Source of the DNA: Stenogyne calaminthoides
Lineage: Eukaryota; Streptophyta; Magnoliopsida; Lamiales; Lamiaceae
DNA length: 64,000 nt
NCBI GenBank assembly: GCA_037126765.1
Contig: JBBCBC010000002.1
Coordinates: 17,701,853-17,765,852 of the forward strand
Direction: 5' to 3'
Shown here piece after piece: positions 9,687 to 20,940 of the stretch. A program made the translations under genes and the position numbers. A model generated the notes under the pieces. It ran no database searches. It saw only the letters and a program-made list of their open reading frames with translations, and was not told where the DNA came from. Each line of letters begins with the position of its first letter. The first letter of the stretch is position 1.

Positions 9687-11446
9687 TATTGGGAGATGAA
9701 TTTAATAAGATTTTGATTAGATCCCAAAACCCCTGAGTATGACATGTATCAGGACATCTAGATAGAATAGAATCAGGACTAGGTTTCAATAGATATTAGA
9801 AATCAGGATTATCTGCACCATGTATAATCAGCAGATATAGATCAGGATAGTTTTAATACTCTGAAGAATCAGAAGAATCACAAGACTCGGAAGAATCTCA
9901 AGACTCGGGAAAATCAAGAATCGGAAGAATCACAAGACTCGGAAGAATCAAAGACTCGGAAGAATCAAAGACTCAGAAGAATCCTGAAGACCCGAAGATC
10001 CTGAAGACCATTTTGTACTGATAAAAAAGGACCCTGAACAACTATCCAAATAGAATAGTATTATGTTCATTCCTAGTACAAACAAACAAAATGTTAGATG
10101 TTGGTGGACAATAAGGAACATATCAGACCAGAAAGGTCAACTAAAAAGAGTCGTTTTGCTTGTCTCTGTTCAAAGAAAGATTCCAACCAATGAAGAGGCA
10201 ACAACAACATACTTCACTGATACTGAAAGCGACATCTCACTGATGAAATGTCAGGATTGATATCTTCCAGTTCACAGAAATTGGTGATTGGCTACATGGC
10301 TGCATATTTCCTAAAACATGCAAGAGTGTGTTCAAACCCTAGAAATAGTCGTTCATCAATAACCAAAAAGAGGAAACCATTGATGCTATCTCTTCCAACA
10401 GATAGTTTTTTCAAGTGTGACCTTTGGAGAAGTTTCCTATAAATACCATTGATCTCCAACATTGAGAGGTTACGGGAAATTACAGCAACTCAAGAGCTCA
10501 TTCGTATTCTTGCAAATTGAAGCACTCGAAAACCTTAGAATTTTCCAAGTGTTTCACATTGGAGATAGCTCATTACACTAAGCCTAGATTTGATAGAAAT
10601 ATCCAAAACTTAGTAGAGATATCCTAACCTTTGCATTTATATTTATTGTAAAGGATATCTCACACTAGTTGGAAACCAACCCAAACCCAAACCCTTTGAT
10701 AAGGTAGTTTGTGTGATTTGTTGGTGAGTTAGAGTTGTAAAGAGTGAGTAAGCTGCAGGTTAGCCAGCCAGAAAACTCTAGAGAAGAAGTTAGTAAGCTA
10801 CTTGTGGTAGTCTGAAAACTTGTGTGTGTAATTGAGTTAGTAAGCTGCAGTGAGTCAGCCTGAAAGCTTTAGGAAGTGTGTTAAGGAATTTCTCTAAAGA
10901 TCAGAGAGAGTGGATGTAGGAGCTTGAGTCTCTGAACCACTATAATTGCTGTGTTGTTTGCTTTTTGTACTGCATTATATTTGTTGCATGTTTTTCACTG
11001 AAAGCATATTTTACTGAAATTCAGTTGGAATCAATCCACTGAACTTGCATCAATTTGATCACAGCCTTAACCACTATTTTATTAAAGGAAGAAGATTTTC
11101 AGCAAAATTAAAACGAGTATAAACTTAGGGCCAACCATTCCGCACTCTTGATTAGCTAGAATAGATAGTTACCAAACTGAACTAACTCTACTGAGTATTC
11201 AGTAAGATAATTATCTGATCCAAGCTTCTCAGAATCTCTGATAAAGGGCTAATCTGAAGCTTCTGAAAGCAGCTCAGGATCACTGTCTCAGTAGACTTTG
11301 ACTCAGGGCGATTTGTGCTTCTCAGGGCAAAACTATCAGGACATCCTGACCCATCTGATCTTAGTGAAGAAAAAGTTTTAAAAATTACTGAACACGTGTA
11401 TTCCCCCCCCATACATGTGTGAGACTCGTTTGCACCGGGACCAACA
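9687..11446 (+). repeat. 3' LTR of copia B (1,760 bp)
   Basis: Starts TATTGGGAGATG (TG mutated to TA) and ends ACCGGGACCAACA. U3 holds GAAGACTCGG-type short repeats (9860-10010). TATAAATA is at 10438-10445. R/U5 carries repeated GTAAGCTGCAG...GCCTGAAAGCTT modules (about 10745-10880). Same subfamily as A0 and the J LTR. Confidence 0.85.
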
Positions 11447-11920
11447 AGAGGTACTATCAGTAGGTTCACATCCATGTAAAAAAAAGTTGTATCAATCGAT
11501 AATAATGATCTCTTTTCCAAATTCCTGTGTAAAAACCAAGCGGGTCGCATAAAGAAAAACATGTGTGATAATATGCAAATTACCCGAGGTACGACTTTCG
11601 ACATACTGGAGGAAAAATCACAACCTAGCAAGGTATGATTAACCCCGACTTTGTAAGACGACTAAGCAATGTCCGAATAGCAAGTCGCATAAACAATAAG
11701 ACGACAAGGATAAGCAAAAATTAAAAGTCGCATAAGGAAATCAAGTCGGCACAATGAAGGGATTCACAAAAAGATTTCATTAATAAAAAGCCCGAAGGCC
11801 CAGGAAAGTTCAAAAAGAAAATACACAAAGGAAAAGTACATGGTCTTCAATCGATAATTATCTTTTTCAAGGGTCGGCCGAGCTCGCACTGGGTCCTTCA
11901 GAGGCCTCCCCTCCCACAAC
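11447..11920. other. C internal region resumed after B
   Basis: Non-coding stretch with AAGTCGCATAA-type phrases resembling the vocabulary of C's LTRs. It precedes the 3' end of the antisense gene. No pol motif is visible. Confidence 0.5.
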
Positions 11921-14343
11921 CTAGGGCGGAGGAAAAACTGTTCCAAAGGGAGCTTCAGGAGCTGGGTCGGCGGAACCCGGTGAGGTATCCTCAGTGTCCG
12001 GAGTAGGATGCACGATCCGACTCGGGTTGGAAAAAAAGGAGAGGTCGATACCCATGTCTTCCAGGTCCTTGATTTCCAACAGGACGCTGGGGGCCGGGGG
12101 ATTGTCGCGGATGTATTCAGATAGCTCGGTGACAAGCCCACTGAGGTCGCTCGTGGGGTTCGCCATGTGGCAGATCCAGATGGCACCCACGAACGCCATC
12201 GCATATGTAAAGTTGGCGTTTAGCTCCTCGACGGCCTGAAATTGTGCATCTTTGGCGACCAGCTCCCCCCTCGCCAGTGCCAACTCGACCTCCACTTCGC
12301 CCAACATACCTTCTGCATGAACCACCCTTGCTTTCTCAGCAGCAAGTTCACCCTCGACATTGGCCATGCGACCCTCGAGAGTCGAGATCCGTTGAAGGTG
12401 CTCGGAGTTAGTTTTCTCCAATTCCTTCTGGGTCTCGGCCGCGGTCAGGATCGACTTGGCCTGGTCGGCAACTCGAGCCCGTGCCTTCCTCAGATTTTAG
12501 AGCTCCGACTCCAGCTGGGCACTGGATTTCTCCAGGTGGAAGGCCGCTTTTTGGGAGTAGACGAGGGCTGGGTATAAATTGCCCATCACCTTTTGACGAT
12601 GGGCATTGGCGTCAATCGGTTCATCCACCCCGAGGCGGGTTCCGGTAGGCCTCGAGTAAGATACAGGCGAGTTCTCGGCACTCGGCAGGGATGAAGAAAT
12701 TTTACCTCAGGAAGCTTACCACCTCCGGGGAAAATTTGGTCGGTCCGAACTCAGGGCTACGAAGAGTGATGACCTCCCTTAGGGGCGGGGGCAGATTGTG
12801 AGGTCTGATGTGAAAGAGTGGGCAGTGAGGCCGGGCACAGGGGCGACCTCCCAAGCCCCCGGTTGATCTCGGACCTGTAGGAGCCTATCTCCTCCCTCAC
12901 CCTCTTCCGAGCAGGCTCGATGCTGGCGGAGCCGACCCCGTGGCCTTCCTCTTTCCTTTATCAGCTATAAAGGGACCAGAGGGGGTCGGGCTTGGAGGAG
13001 CGAACTCCGAGGTCGTCGCGTGCCTCACCTGATCGAGCATGGACTTCTTCGGGCGGAACATCAATTCGCGGATGGTTGGTATCGATGCGAGGGATAGTGG
13101 GGGCCCCGCACACGGGGAAAGTCGATTAGAGCGGTGTTATCGGATAAGAGTTCAAAGTTATAACAAAGACGAACTACTTACAAGGAATCTTCAGATGGCG
13201 TTGATACGTACAGGTCGGCCTTGAGACAATCAAGCTCGGAATTCAAGGCGTTGACGTCCCGGCAGCTCAGAGGAGTGTCACGGACAATGTTGTAAGCCTT
13301 CAAGAATTCCCAAAACAAGTCGGCAGCGGTAGGCGTGAACACTGCAGAATGAAAATGGAATTAGATCAGTACAAACTCGAAGTTGGAAAATTCGAAGCTT
13401 ACCATGATCCACTCGATGAGCGTAATCCGTCAGAACTTGTATAGGTAAGGTGCTAGAAGGATCCAGTGACTCCCATGCCCCCCAATGAACCACCATTTGC
13501 AGTTCAAGTTGGCGACCTTGTTAGGGATCCCGCTCACCAACTCGCGACCTTTCCGAAGTTGCACGGCATTGTAGCCACCGACTTGGGCATCGGTGTCATC
13601 ACGTAGGCAATCTCGCCACGAGTCGGTAGCCGATTTAGCACGGCCTGCCCCAGAATGTAGTTCCAGCCATTGGGGGTAATTTGTGTGAGGCTCTGGTTCC
13701 AAGCCGCAAGGAGATGGGAGATGGTCGGATGCAAGGGAAAGTGAATCCCCACCTCCATCGTGTGCTCGTTGACAGCGATCATGCCAGGTGGCGGCTGGTC
13801 GGCACTCTCATCAGGGTTTGGCCCGTAAAAGTGTACATCCCGGGGCACCTTGTACAACCGACGAAGGGAACGTATATACCGATCATCCAAAATCGACTGG
13901 TATTTCTGGTTGAAAGCCACAAAATCAGATTTGATCGACCTCCTGTAGCTCCTGTCAGGTCGCTTGTAGGCAGCTCGGGCCTCATATGTCCAATAATCGA
14001 AGTTCCGCTCATATGCCCCATAGTTGCGGGCCGGGCTTGAAGGACCCGCAGACGTACCCGCCCTGGATGCAATGGAGCGAGAAGGACTGGGGTTCAGCTG
14101 GGGAAGATGAACGATTTCTTCTAATTCAACCAGGAATTGTTAGTCATCTTCTTCTTCATCGTTTCCCCCACAATCCCTGTTGTCAACCGGGGCAGCGGTG
14201 GTCAAGGGCTTCTACACATTGGTGGTGACGGAGCTGGGGTCATGGTGGCGGTAGAGGTGGGTGATGGCCACATTGTCATCGTCTGAGGATGATGGAATCA
14301 GAACCGGGGAAGGCGTGGGAGCGGACGGATGTTCGGAAGCCAT
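11921..14343 (-). pseudogene. antisense ORF of Tat element C, gypsy-type transposon-domain protein
   Basis: Opens at the ATG at 14343 (MASEHPSAPTPSPVL) and keeps one frame to a stop at 13534, broken by TAG at 14214-14212 and TAA at 14142-14140. An acidic DEEEDD tract precedes the domain. The core (PPPGMIAVNEHTMEVGIHFP, then LHPTISHLLAAWN and ITPNGWNYILG) looks like the putative gypsy-type transposon family (PF04195-like, from memory of its pattern). After one frameshift near 13550, candidate GT-AG introns lie at 13402-13342 and 13181-13029. The 3' end (12421-11921, plus upstream codons with a TAA near 12500) is a coiled coil (EGRMANVEGELAAEKARVVH), then a Pro/Asp tail ending GTVFPPP. Antisense ORFs before the 3' LTR are a known Tat feature; their role is unknown. 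Confidence 0.65.
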
Positions 14344-14811
14344 CGAAGGAGTGGAGAAAAAGAAATGAAATTGTTACCTGAATCGGTCTCTAGATCGGAA
14401 ATTTGCCGGAAATTCAGATGCAAGGAGGTTTGTTTGCGTGGAAGACGAATGAAGAAGGGTTTAAGTCTAAAACCCTCGTCCCTTTTATACAGAAGGGGGG
14501 GGTCGAAAGTGCAAATTTAAAACTTTCGAGGCCCCCCCGTGAAAATTGAAGTCGCAAGGGTAGCGCGTGGCCGACACGCATCTGCTGGTTGGGTGAGCTC
14601 GCGGCACATGACGTCACCTGCCTGCCAAGCCATCATGACGAATCAGTCATATCCCATGCCGATTCAGGAAATTGAGGCGCGTTCCGCCTCCCCAAGGGCG
14701 AAGATTCGCTTACGACACACTTCCCAAAGTTAACTTGCCACAGGTCGATAAAGAACAATGAATCAAGTTAAGGCCCCAATGCGAGCTTGCGACCTTGACT
14801 TGAGGGTCAAT

Positions 14812-15455
14812 TGTTGTAGCATGAAATAAGTCCGACTTGCAGGGGGGAGTATTTCTCCATCTTACACTTGTCGTCGGAGACGTGGTTGCTTTGGCCAGGT
14901 AGGTCGCGGGGCGACTTAAGAGGCTACACAAGTTGCTAGGCGACTTGGGGGAATGCGAAGGCCGCTTGGAGACCTGGGAGGTCGCGTAGGTCGGAGTCGA
15001 CTTGGTCTCAAGGTCGGAGAAAGGATAAATAAGGCAAAGATACAGGTAGTTAAGGGTGCGGATTTTGCGGATCGTAATCATGGAATGTATATCCAGGAGC
15101 GAGGATTGCGGGACAAGCCAGGAAACCCTAGCCTGGCGGCTGAAACCCTAAGCCAGCCCGCAAGAAAAGCCAATGAAGACACTTAACCTAGTTTTGCATC
15201 TATAAATATAACCTGTATCATTCATTGTAAAGGATCGAACATTTTAGTATCCTAGGCAGAAAATATAGTGAAATATACCTGGCTTGGTCGCCCCCAAATC
15301 AAATCTTGTGTTTTCAAATCTTGTGAAATATACACTTAATGTAGTCTTATTCACAGACGAACTGGGTAATCAAATCTTGCGTTTTCTATTGCTTTGACCA
15401 TTTACATTCATATTGTTATTGTTTTTTGTCCGGAGAATATAAACCGGGTGCAACA
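14812..15455 (+). repeat. 3' LTR of C (644 bp)
   Basis: Close match to 5023-5626, TG...CA ends, TATAAATA at 15201-15208. It contains an extra partial duplication around 15290-15350. No strong polypurine tract is visible just upstream. Confidence 0.85.
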
Positions 15456-16054
15456 ATAGAGTGGTATCAGAGCCTGGGTTATGGTTCTGTAGACTGTCCA
15501 TGTATACGATATTGGGATTTGTGGTACACAATCACTCCGGTAAGTTTAATGTGAAATTATTATGTTTTACGGTATGAATATGTTGAACTTCATTTTTCTT
15601 ATGAGCTTGATATGACATTAAAGTTACCAGTGTATTGAGAAAGCATGACATGCATGTGTAATGAGTCAAATAATTTTCATTGAGATTACATTCTTTCTTA
15701 AAATGTTTACATGACTTTCATAGGGAACTGTAGAATAACTTAATTTGAAGGAAAATTAGTCCTTATTAGGGATGGGAACAAGAAGACTTAGAAGTATTGA
15801 ACAAAAATAGAAAGTCAAACTATTAGAGATTATTGGTCATGAATAAGGTCACTATAATGAGGATTTATGGGACGTTTTCGCGGTATTGACTCACATATAC
15901 ATAAATTGAAGGACTACTCTTGTACAAACCAATGAATCACATGTATGTAATAAAATGATGTGTGATTGAAAGAAGTGATTCAATGGATTATTGTTGTGTA
16001 ACACTTTAGGCTAGTGAAATTTAGGGGACAAAATTTTATAAGGAGGGGAGGATA
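15456..16054 (+). other. internal remnant of D with PBS and PPT
   Basis: Begins with the ATAGA duplication and the PBS TGGTATCAGAGCC (15462-15474), and ends with the polypurine tract at about 16040-16052. No ORF or pol motif in between, so D's coding domain is deleted. Confidence 0.7.
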
Positions 16055-18007
16055 TGATACCCGAACTTCTCACCACTTATTGGCCAATATATTTTATGTT
16101 TTCCATGCATTTTATATTATTTACGTGTTAATATTTTTTTTATGTTATTAATTGTGAGCTTGCATTATTTTATATTATATTTAGATTTGCTTTTAATTAT
16201 TTAAATTATTACTGCACAAAATTTTCCAACTTCATTTGGAATTGTACATACGTACACTACATAAATGCATGTTTAAAAATATGGGCCAAAGCCCAATTAG
16301 CTTAACAGCCATTAGATGTTAGATGGCACAATTACTAATAAATATACAAAAAATGGAATAGATAATGATAAGTAAAAGGATACTTTCCTATTAAGATTAA
16401 CTAAGGCGGTGGGTTTACAAATGTATAGTTACCTATCACTTAAGAAAAACACAAACACGCACGTCTTCAAGATAGGAAAGAAGAGGAGGGTGTCCGACGA
16501 AGCAAAAGAAGGAAAAAAAAAAAAGAGAGAGAGAAGAGAGAAAGAAGGAGAACTCGAGGTGGTAGACCCAAAACTGTGCAACTGATAAAGGTATCTATCA
16601 ATGTAGATTTTAATTGTATGAATTTTTATAGGTGTAATAGTTAAGTTGAATTGATACCTTTAGTGTTTTGTATACTAATCTCGAAGCAACTAATCACCTA
16701 GTTAAACTTATGATTTCAGAGGCACTTTTTATACATTAGTTAATAATTTTACTTGACTGTTTGTAAAGATTTAATTCACCTAATATATGTTGTATTGAGT
16801 TGTTAAACCCTGGGTATAATTAGGGTTTCTATAATGTTAGATTATTTATGGAAGGGATATTTAAATTGGAGTAATATTAATGGTTAATCGTTATCAAATT
16901 TGATAGTGAGTCTCGATAAGGTGGTCTAGGGGTTTGAGGGATCAATATTCGATTCATTCGAGGTAAGTAGAAATTCATTTGCAACTACAATGCATAAACA
17001 TAATATTATGTGATTTATTTGTGATTAACTGTCAATACGTGGATAATATGTGGATTGTGAGGTTTGATTGACATTCAGTAATCATTGTGGAAAGAGCTGG
17101 TGAGCTCGATATTTGATGACAATTGGGTATGTGATAAGTGAAACTTGTGAGTTAATTGGTGTTGCATTGCATTGCATCATGCATATCATGCATTATCAGG
17201 AAATGAGATTTGATCAAATGATGTGATTTGGCCACTGATTATACACCGAGGACGGAAGGGGCGACCTGGGAGTGGTAGTAACCAGATAACTCCTGGCGGG
17301 CTACCCAGAGTAGGCCACCATTTTATGATCACACAAAAGGGGCGACCTGAGAGTGGTAGTGACCAGGTAACTCCTGGCGGGCTACCCAGAGTAGGCCACC
17401 ATTTTATATATGTTATGTGCTCATGCAAGTGTATAACAGTGAGTCTGGGGCCCTGCGAGTGTTTCATAAATAACTTGGTGATATCTAAAGAGAGTGAATG
17501 GGGATGATTTTTTAAAGATTCACAGCATCATGCACAATTTCTACTTACTGAGACTTATATGTCTGACATAGTTTATGCATTGTAGGTGATCATGTGATTA
17601 AGTGATGTTGCAGCCTTACTGGATAAGATGTGGAGCTTCTGCAGGTTTTGAGTGGCGGTGTACATAGATGACGACCTGTTGGGCATACCGTGGCTTATCT
17701 TGCCTCCGTTATTATGTCGCTTTTGGGATATGTGTTATATTTTATATTATGTTATAAAGGTATGTACATAATAGTGTGTTGGCTTGGAGTTTGATTATGA
17801 ATTGTTAGGGTATTGACTTGGGGTTTGAATTTGATTGGCTGGTTTAAGGGTGTCTGCTATAAATATATGAATGTGAAATTAGGTTATCTTGGTGTGTGAG
17901 ATGATGTAGATGTCATAATGTCCGGGAAAAAAGAATTATAATAGGGTTACATGTTGAATTATATTTATATCCATATTAAGTGGGGTTAAATAAGGGTGGT
18001 CGTGACA
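16055..18007 (+). repeat. 3' LTR of D (1,953 bp)
   Basis: Starts TGATACCCGAACTTC after the PPT and ends GGTGGTCGTGACA before CTTCG. It contains two forward copies of an 83-bp subrepeat (about 17245-17405) and a GA-rich run near 16505-16550. The U5 third differs strongly from the arms of the left palindrome, although the extreme end and the middle are shared. Confidence 0.8.
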
Positions 18008-18012
18008 CTTCG

Positions 18013-18841
18013 CGGGCAAATTTCTTGCGCTCCGACGACTCATGCCCCGCGAATTGCGTAGCGGGCTAGTTACTTGAACGACGATGACTTGTCTCGCTAG
18101 TAAGTTATTCGCATGTTAGCGACTCATCTCATGGGCGAGTTATTTGAGTGACTCGTTCACGAGAGACTTGCCTTAACGGGGTTGGTGACCTAGATCGCCA
18201 CAATTACATAGGTTTTAGGCCGGCTATGGATTGACACCAAGTCATCTTTCAGTCATGTGGAGTTGGGAAGGTAGGGTGACGCGCGACCTACAGGTTGGCT
18301 GATTGGATGTGAGGTGAGGCTCCATTATTAGGACCAAAATTTGCGGAATAAATTTGAATTTATCTCTAATTTAACCCTAATTTTGGCGATTTGAAATCTT
18401 TTCTTACCCTGTAAAAATCCCCTCCCATTATTTTCTTCCTCTCTTTTCTTACTTTCAACATTCAAAATTTCTCAATCTCCCAAAAAGAATCAAACGACAC
18501 CTTCTTTCCTTCAGCAATTCTGCGATTGGTAGAGGCGGTGTTGATTTTGAAGGTGCTTTTGTTCCTCCAGCCGTGTTTTCTTTGGTTGGGGTTTTTGTTT
18601 TCGAGCGAGGCAACTCGAGCACAGATGGCGGCCTTTGCTTCTTTAAATTCGTCTGCAATCTCTCGCGTAGAGAGAAACCATTGAGAGAAGGTGGCAGCGA
18701 ACACGGTAAGATTTTCTTCCATTCTTTTGCTTTCATTTCGATTTTGGGTTGAGATATATTGGGTGTTAGTAGTGCTTCTGAATCCAGTGGGTTGTCGATT
18801 CAAGTGATTTGGAGTTGCGCCATGGGCAGCATTTCTTGGTT
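18013..18841. other. flank right of D, no gene recognised
   Basis: Continues the pre-insertion sequence of 3507-3882 up to about 18330, then a pyrimidine-rich stretch (18380-18480) that looks like a leader. The ATG at 18624 opens only 19 codons. A GTAAG at about 18707 and TTTTCAG at about 18911-18917 could be splice sites, but no continuous reading supports an intron. Confidence 0.4.
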
Positions 18842-19178
18842 ATGTCTGATTCCGACGAATCTAGTTACACCAACGGATTTGACATCTTCTCCCGAGTCCA
18901 ATCACTGTGATTTTCAGATCTCGAAGTGCCACGGTCGGCCGTCATGGAGGTTGGAGCCTCTGGCCGTGGCGGGTTAGGCAATGGAGTGAGCGGGGATGAT
19001 TTGGCCGCCAACCTTGAGGGTGGCGGGAATGATGGCAAAGATGTTGAAACGGTCGAGTTGGACCATGGGGCCAAGTTGAATGAGGGGGCCGAGGAGGTCG
19101 GTCTAGAGGAGGAAAGGGCCGAGCAGGCCGAGATTCGAGCTAAAGCTAAAAAAGTTGTTGGGGATGATGCTGAGGATG
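18842..19178 (+). pseudogene. acidic ORF fragment of unknown origin
   Basis: ATG at 18842 (MSDSDESSYTNGFDIFSR) keeps one frame to 19178, where a gypsy-like LTR begins. It is broken by TGA at 18908-18910. The product is Gly-rich, then Glu/Ala-rich (EEERAEQAEIRAKAKKVVG), probably helical at the end. I do not recognise the family. It could be the 5' end of a host gene or of another element's extra ORF, cut by the LTR insertion. Confidence 0.35.
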
Positions 19179-20940
19179 TAACGCCCCAGAATTCAGAAAG
19201 TCGACTTCTAACATTTCGACATTCTAAACTCGAGCCATTACTTAGTGAAACATAAAAACTGAGCCAGAATTTTTATATTTTTTTTTAAATAAAAAATTAA
19301 ATTTACACGACAAAATATTTGCAGCGGAAAAATTTAAGTTAAACAATAGTACATCCCCATCTTCGAAAACACACAATCCATAGTTAAAAGTTTTAACAAA
19401 AAGTCACTGTGGAGTCTCAAGTTCGACTCCAGGAGGAAACAGTAGTAAAGTTCACAAAATAAAGTTCAACAGTCAAAGTGTCTTCATTATTTAAATTCAA
19501 AAGCAGGCCTTATGGAGAAGCGGTCGCCTACGGCAAGTCCTGGGCCTCAGCATCGTAACCTGAAAGTGTTAAAGTTGGGGCGTGAGAAATAAATTCTCAG
19601 TGGGCAACCTGCATGCTGTTATACAGATTGACAGAATTCTAAAATTATTAAAGTCTTACCCCTTCTCGTTATCTTAGTCTTTTATCATATATTAAACTTA
19701 GTTCTTTAACATGGAATCCTTTTTATTCGTTTCATATTATGCATTCATGTGGGGCGGCACTGGTAGCGTACATCACATCCAATCCCCGTCATCATTCCTA
19801 TATCTCCTTTTCATTCATGTGGGACGGCACTGGTAGCGTATACCACATCCAATCCCCGTAAATGACCTACATCTCCTTTTGGGGCGGCACTGATAGCGTA
19901 TACCACATCTAATCCCAGTAAACAACCTACATCTCCTTTTCATACATGTGGGCCATAGTCCCCTTGTACATTTAAATATTTTGGTTAAGCATAATTATCA
20001 TTCGTTAGTTTTCTTTAGAAACCATCAACAGTCCATACAACATTAACCACTACGATACAGATAGTGTCACCCACTACTTGTAGGGACTTCCGAGTCTTGG
20101 AACCATAAGCACAATACATAGCACAATCTGTATCATTCAGTATCATTCGTTTATTTAAAACTTTTGTGAGCTTGGGGCATCAAATCTCGTTCTTCTTGAA
20201 CTAATTTCATTTATTAAAATCTTTTATCGCTTTTGAGTTCATAGTTTGGGACTTTGATCCTTTTGATTCTTTCTTCCTTCCATAATTAAGAAAAATACTT
20301 TGTTACCAAAATTACAAGTCAAAACCAAGCATTCAATTCACAAAGACCTGCACATTTCACAACTTAGTTAAATTTATATATTTCAAAAACTCATTTATTT
20401 GATAAAAAGACACATTATCATGCATAAATAGAATAAAATACTTAGCATTGAACAAAGTTTAATATATGTTATGCTACTCTTAGCATTGAACAAACTTTAT
20501 CAAGGGACCTATTTGATATTTCGTATCAATTGTTCCCAGAATTTTCAAAAAGCTATCTAATTACACAAATTATCAATACTGTACTAGTTGTAAATAAAAA
20601 TCAATTTATAGCAGTGTGATTACCTAAGACAAATTTAAGTATGAAAATTTGCATACATGAAAAAATCCAATTGAAATTCAATTTCAATTTACCCAACCCG
20701 CCCCACCCATGTGACTCAATTTCTGCCCCGCTCCTTCTCTCAACAAAAATTCGCTGCCCCAGCTGGGAATTGAACCCAAGTTTCTCTTGTTTGACTTGGT
20801 CAAAATTCGTAAAATTCATGTCAAAAAAATTTTGCTGCACTTGTCAAGATTCAAACCCTGGTCTTCCATGCAGAAAACATTACTGCTTACCACTAAGCTA
20901 AAGCGATGTAATATAATAAGTTTGCTATCCATTTCAACAT
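19179..20940 (+). repeat. gypsy-like LTR remnant with internal tandem repeats
   Basis: Starts TGTAACGCCCCAGAATTC, the style of chromovirus-type LTR starts (compare TGATACCCGAAC in D). At about 19750-19945 three units of roughly 65 bp repeat GGGCGGCACTGGTAGCGTA...CACATCCAATCCCCGT, analogous in position to D's LTR subrepeats. I could not find the right end or a TSD, so the end coordinate is approximate. No coding region follows. Confidence 0.45.
20841..20905 (-). repeat. tRNA-like (SINE-type) relic
   Basis: On the minus strand TTAGCTTAGTGGTAAGCAG resembles a pol III A box and GGGTTTGAATC a B box about 30 bp later. A similar pair (TAGTCTAGTGG and GGGTTCGATT) is on the minus strand at 23952-24011, and a lone B box (GGTTCAATTCC) at about 20767-20777. 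None folds into a credible full tRNA, so these are relics at best. Confidence 0.3.

Larger units (their letters stand above)
7513..11446 (+). mobile_element. copia B, 3' end only (ORF3, PPT, 3' LTR)
   Basis: The fragment starts inside the third ORF, then shows a spacer, a polypurine tract and a full 3' LTR ending GGGACCAACA at 11446. LTR, PBS, gag and pol are absent. Because C's pol is missing at the same breakpoint, one deletion running from C's protease to B's ORF3 explains both losses. Confidence 0.8.
5023..15455 (+). mobile_element. Ty3/gypsy element C (Tat-like), interrupted by copia B
   Basis: Two direct LTRs (5023-5626 and 14812-15455) both start TGTTGTAGCATGAAATAAG and end CAACA. The PBS ATTGGCGCCGTCTGTGGG follows the first. 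Flanking 5-mers are ACAGA (5018-5022) and ATAGA (15456-15460), a TSD with one C-to-T change. The internal region keeps gag in sense and a long antisense ORF upstream of the 3' LTR, an arrangement known for Tat-lineage elements. Protease is only started and RT, RNase H and integrase are missing. They were probably lost with the 5' half of B in one deletion. Confidence 0.85.
3888..18007 (+). mobile_element. Ty3/gypsy element D with palindromic left LTR; hosts C and B
   Basis: The TSD CTTCG stands at 3883-3887 and 18008-18012. From left to right: an inverted then forward partial LTR (3888-5020), element C, the PBS TGGTATCAGAGCC (15462-15474), about 580 bp of internal remnant with no gag or pol, a polypurine tract (AAGGAGGGGAGGA, about 16040-16052) and a 3' LTR (16055-18007). 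Phrasing around the PPT (GGGGACAAAATTTT, then the purine run, then TGATACCCG) is typical of chromovirus-type gypsy elements. Both outer ends are U5-type LTR ends, whereas a normal element would have a U3 end on the left. D is a non-autonomous, internally deleted copy. Confidence 0.75.

Noticed and set aside
18624..18680. Short plastid-targeted-looking peptide (MAAFASLNSSAISR)
   Set aside because: The frame stops after 19 codons and no intron joins it convincingly to a later exon.
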